Assembly (NCBI GenBank): GCA_946887025.1
Contig: CAMPJY010000147.1
Coordinates: 1 to 5,966 of the forward strand
DNA length: 5,966 bases
Source of the DNA: an uncultured Salinimicrobium sp.
GTDB lineage: Bacteria > Bacteroidota > Bacteroidia > Flavobacteriales > Flavobacteriaceae
Direction of reading: 5' to 3'
Shown here piece after piece: positions 5,138-5,966 of the stretch. The notes under the pieces are model-generated. The model was not told the origin of the DNA and made no database searches. It saw only the letters and a list, made by a program, of their open reading frames with translations. Position numbers and translations under genes: made by a program. Each line of letters opens with the position of its first letter. Position 1 is the stretch's first letter.

Positions 5138-5821
5138 TTATTCAAATGCGGTCCCCATCACCACCATATCGGCGCCGGCTTTATAAGCCTCCTGTAGCTG
5201 TTCTTCGGTTCGGATACCTCCGCCCACTATAAGGGGGATATTGATCGCTGCCTTTACTTCTGAAATAATTTTCCCGCCTACCGGATACATTGCCCCGCTT
5301 CCCGCCTCCAGGTAGATCAGCTGCTTTCCTGAATATTCGCCTGCCAGGGAGGTATGGACTACCACCTCTACTTCCTGCTGTGAAAGCGGGAGCGTCTGGG
5401 TCACCCTTTGAACGGCAGTCTCCTTTCCGCCATCGATCAGCAGATAGCCCGTGGGAATGATTTCCAAAGCCGAAGCTTTCAGCTGCCGGACTGCCTTGAC
5501 CTGCTGCCCTATCAGGTATTCAGGATTCATCCCAGAAATAAGGGAAAGAAATAAAATCCCATCCGCTGTTTCGGAAACCTGGGAATAATCCCCGGGGAAA
5601 AGGACTATAGGTAATGAGGTTGCTTTGCGGAGAGCATCCACCGTGCCTTCAGTCACTCCTTTTTCCACCGTGCTGCCCCCCACGAAGATATGGGTCGTGG
5701 AAGATGGTATTTTATCAAAAAATTCGGGTGTCGTGCTGGTGTCGAATTTATCGGGATCTATGAGTACTGCCAGCAATTTCTTTCCCGAAGCCATCGCCTC
5801 GCGTATGCCTTTTAAAACCAT
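5138..5821 (-). CDS. Geranylgeranylglyceryl/heptaprenylglyceryl phosphate synthase family protein
   Basis: TIM-barrel prenyltransferase expected to join a polyprenyl diphosphate to glycerol 1-phosphate through an ether bond, as in archaeal lipids; Bacteroidota carry their own (group II) version. The 227 residues show LIDPDK (20-25), HIFVGGS (44-50), LFPGDYS (74-80), LSLISGMNP (92-100), EIIPTGYLLIDGG (120-132), YLEAGSGA (170-177), PLIVGGGIRT (196-205) and GADMVVMGTAF (216-226), covering the substrate and phosphate-binding loops of the barrel. It stops right after GTAFE with TAA and a second in-frame TGA two codons later; homologues I recall continue with a final helix of about 15-20 residues, so the C-terminus appears short. 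The active-site loops are intact. The ATG at 5819-5821 follows the preceding gene's TAG by one base, so the two are co-transcribed. The exact prenyl chain length cannot be read from the sequence. Confidence 0.9.
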   Translation of the reverse strand: MVLKGIREAMASGKKLLAVLIDPDKFDTSTTPEFFDKIPSSTTHIFVGGSTVEKGVTEGTVDALRKATSLPIVLFPGDYSQVSETADGILFLSLISGMNPEYLIGQQVKAVRQLKASALEIIPTGYLLIDGGKETAVQRVTQTLPLSQQEVEVVVHTSLAGEYSGKQLIYLEAGSGAMYPVGGKIISEVKAAINIPLIVGGGIRTEEQLQEAYKAGADMVVMGTAFE

Positions 5822-5822
5822 T

Positions 5823-5966
5823 CTAGATCAGGGAAATTTCGGGAAGGGCATAAACGCAGGTGAAGCCTTCAAATTCGGTGAACCAGAGCTTATAAGAGGA
5901 GGTTATGTTATCATAGAAGACTTTCCCCGTGGTCTTTTCATCATCAAAATCGAAATCGGTAATATT
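5823..5966 (-). CDS. C-terminal end of an unrecognised protein (partial)
   Basis: Forty-seven codons and a TAG stop (5823-5825) are open to the window edge. The visible part begins NITDFDFDDEKTTGKVF and ends FTCVYALPEISLI. It is acidic, then rich in aromatic residues (YKLWFTEFEGF), like the closing beta strands of a soluble domain, with no membrane segment. It contains no methionine, so the start lies outside. I do not recognise the family. The stop is one base from the ATG of the GGGP synthase gene, which points to a shared operon. Confidence 0.7.
   Translation of the reverse strand, partial: NITDFDFDDEKTTGKVFYDNITSSYKLWFTEFEGFTCVYALPEISLI

Noticed and set aside
5090..5140. Frameshift that would restore a missing C-terminus of the GGGP synthase
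   Set aside because: Reading the other frame after GTAFE gives a stretch that does not look like the family's last helix and runs through the terminator hairpin.

Overview
The window reads as a chromosomal segment from the Bacteroidota, most likely a member of the Flavobacteriaceae. Three things point there: a bacterial geranylgeranylglyceryl-phosphate synthase-like protein, a DUF4301 protein beside a NadR-type kinase, and promoter-like boxes of the Bacteroidota form TAnnTTTG with no Shine-Dalgarno sequences. The genus cannot be fixed from this sequence. Every gene I can support lies on the minus strand, so transcription runs from high to low coordinates. Open reading frames on the plus strand look like shadows. 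I see no transposase, tRNA, rRNA, CRISPR array or phage gene.

Layout in transcription order. (1) 5966-5823: the last 47 codons of an unrecognised protein, one base ahead of the next gene. (2) 5821-5138: a GGGP synthase family TIM-barrel enzyme (prenyl glycerol-phosphate ether synthesis), which seems to end early, followed by an intergenic hairpin. (3) 5021-1669: a tightly packed five-gene operon with its own promoter-like box. It encodes a small thiamine-binding (MTH1187/YqgV) protein, a PnuC-type vitamin transporter, a NadR-like P-loop kinase, a DUF4301 protein that resembles a nucleotidyltransferase, and an ArfB-type ribosome-rescue hydrolase. Gene junctions are overlaps of 17, 37 and 1 bp, then a 3-bp gap. 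(4) 1481-1131: a secreted PepSY-like (DUF2874-type) protein preceded by a good candidate sigma-54 promoter. (5) 1130-895: a long 3' region with an inverted repeat and a small open frame, closed by a strong UUCG-loop terminator. (6) 830-1: an NtrC-type sigma-54-activating response regulator that runs off the window edge.

How the parts may work together: the transporter and kinase form the classic import-and-trap pair, in which a vitamin enters by facilitated diffusion and is kept by phosphorylation. The first gene of the operon suggests the vitamin could be thiamine rather than nicotinamide riboside, but the sequence does not decide this. Separately, the response regulator and the sigma-54-type promoter of the neighbouring PepSY-like gene suggest a local regulator-target pair, with a tandem GGAAAGTT repeat about 105-134 bp upstream of the predicted start site as a possible enhancer. 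That is the most specific regulatory hypothesis in the window. Nothing here is a clearly new system; the interest lies in the regulatory wiring and the uncharacterised DUF4301 gene in a vitamin-salvage operon.
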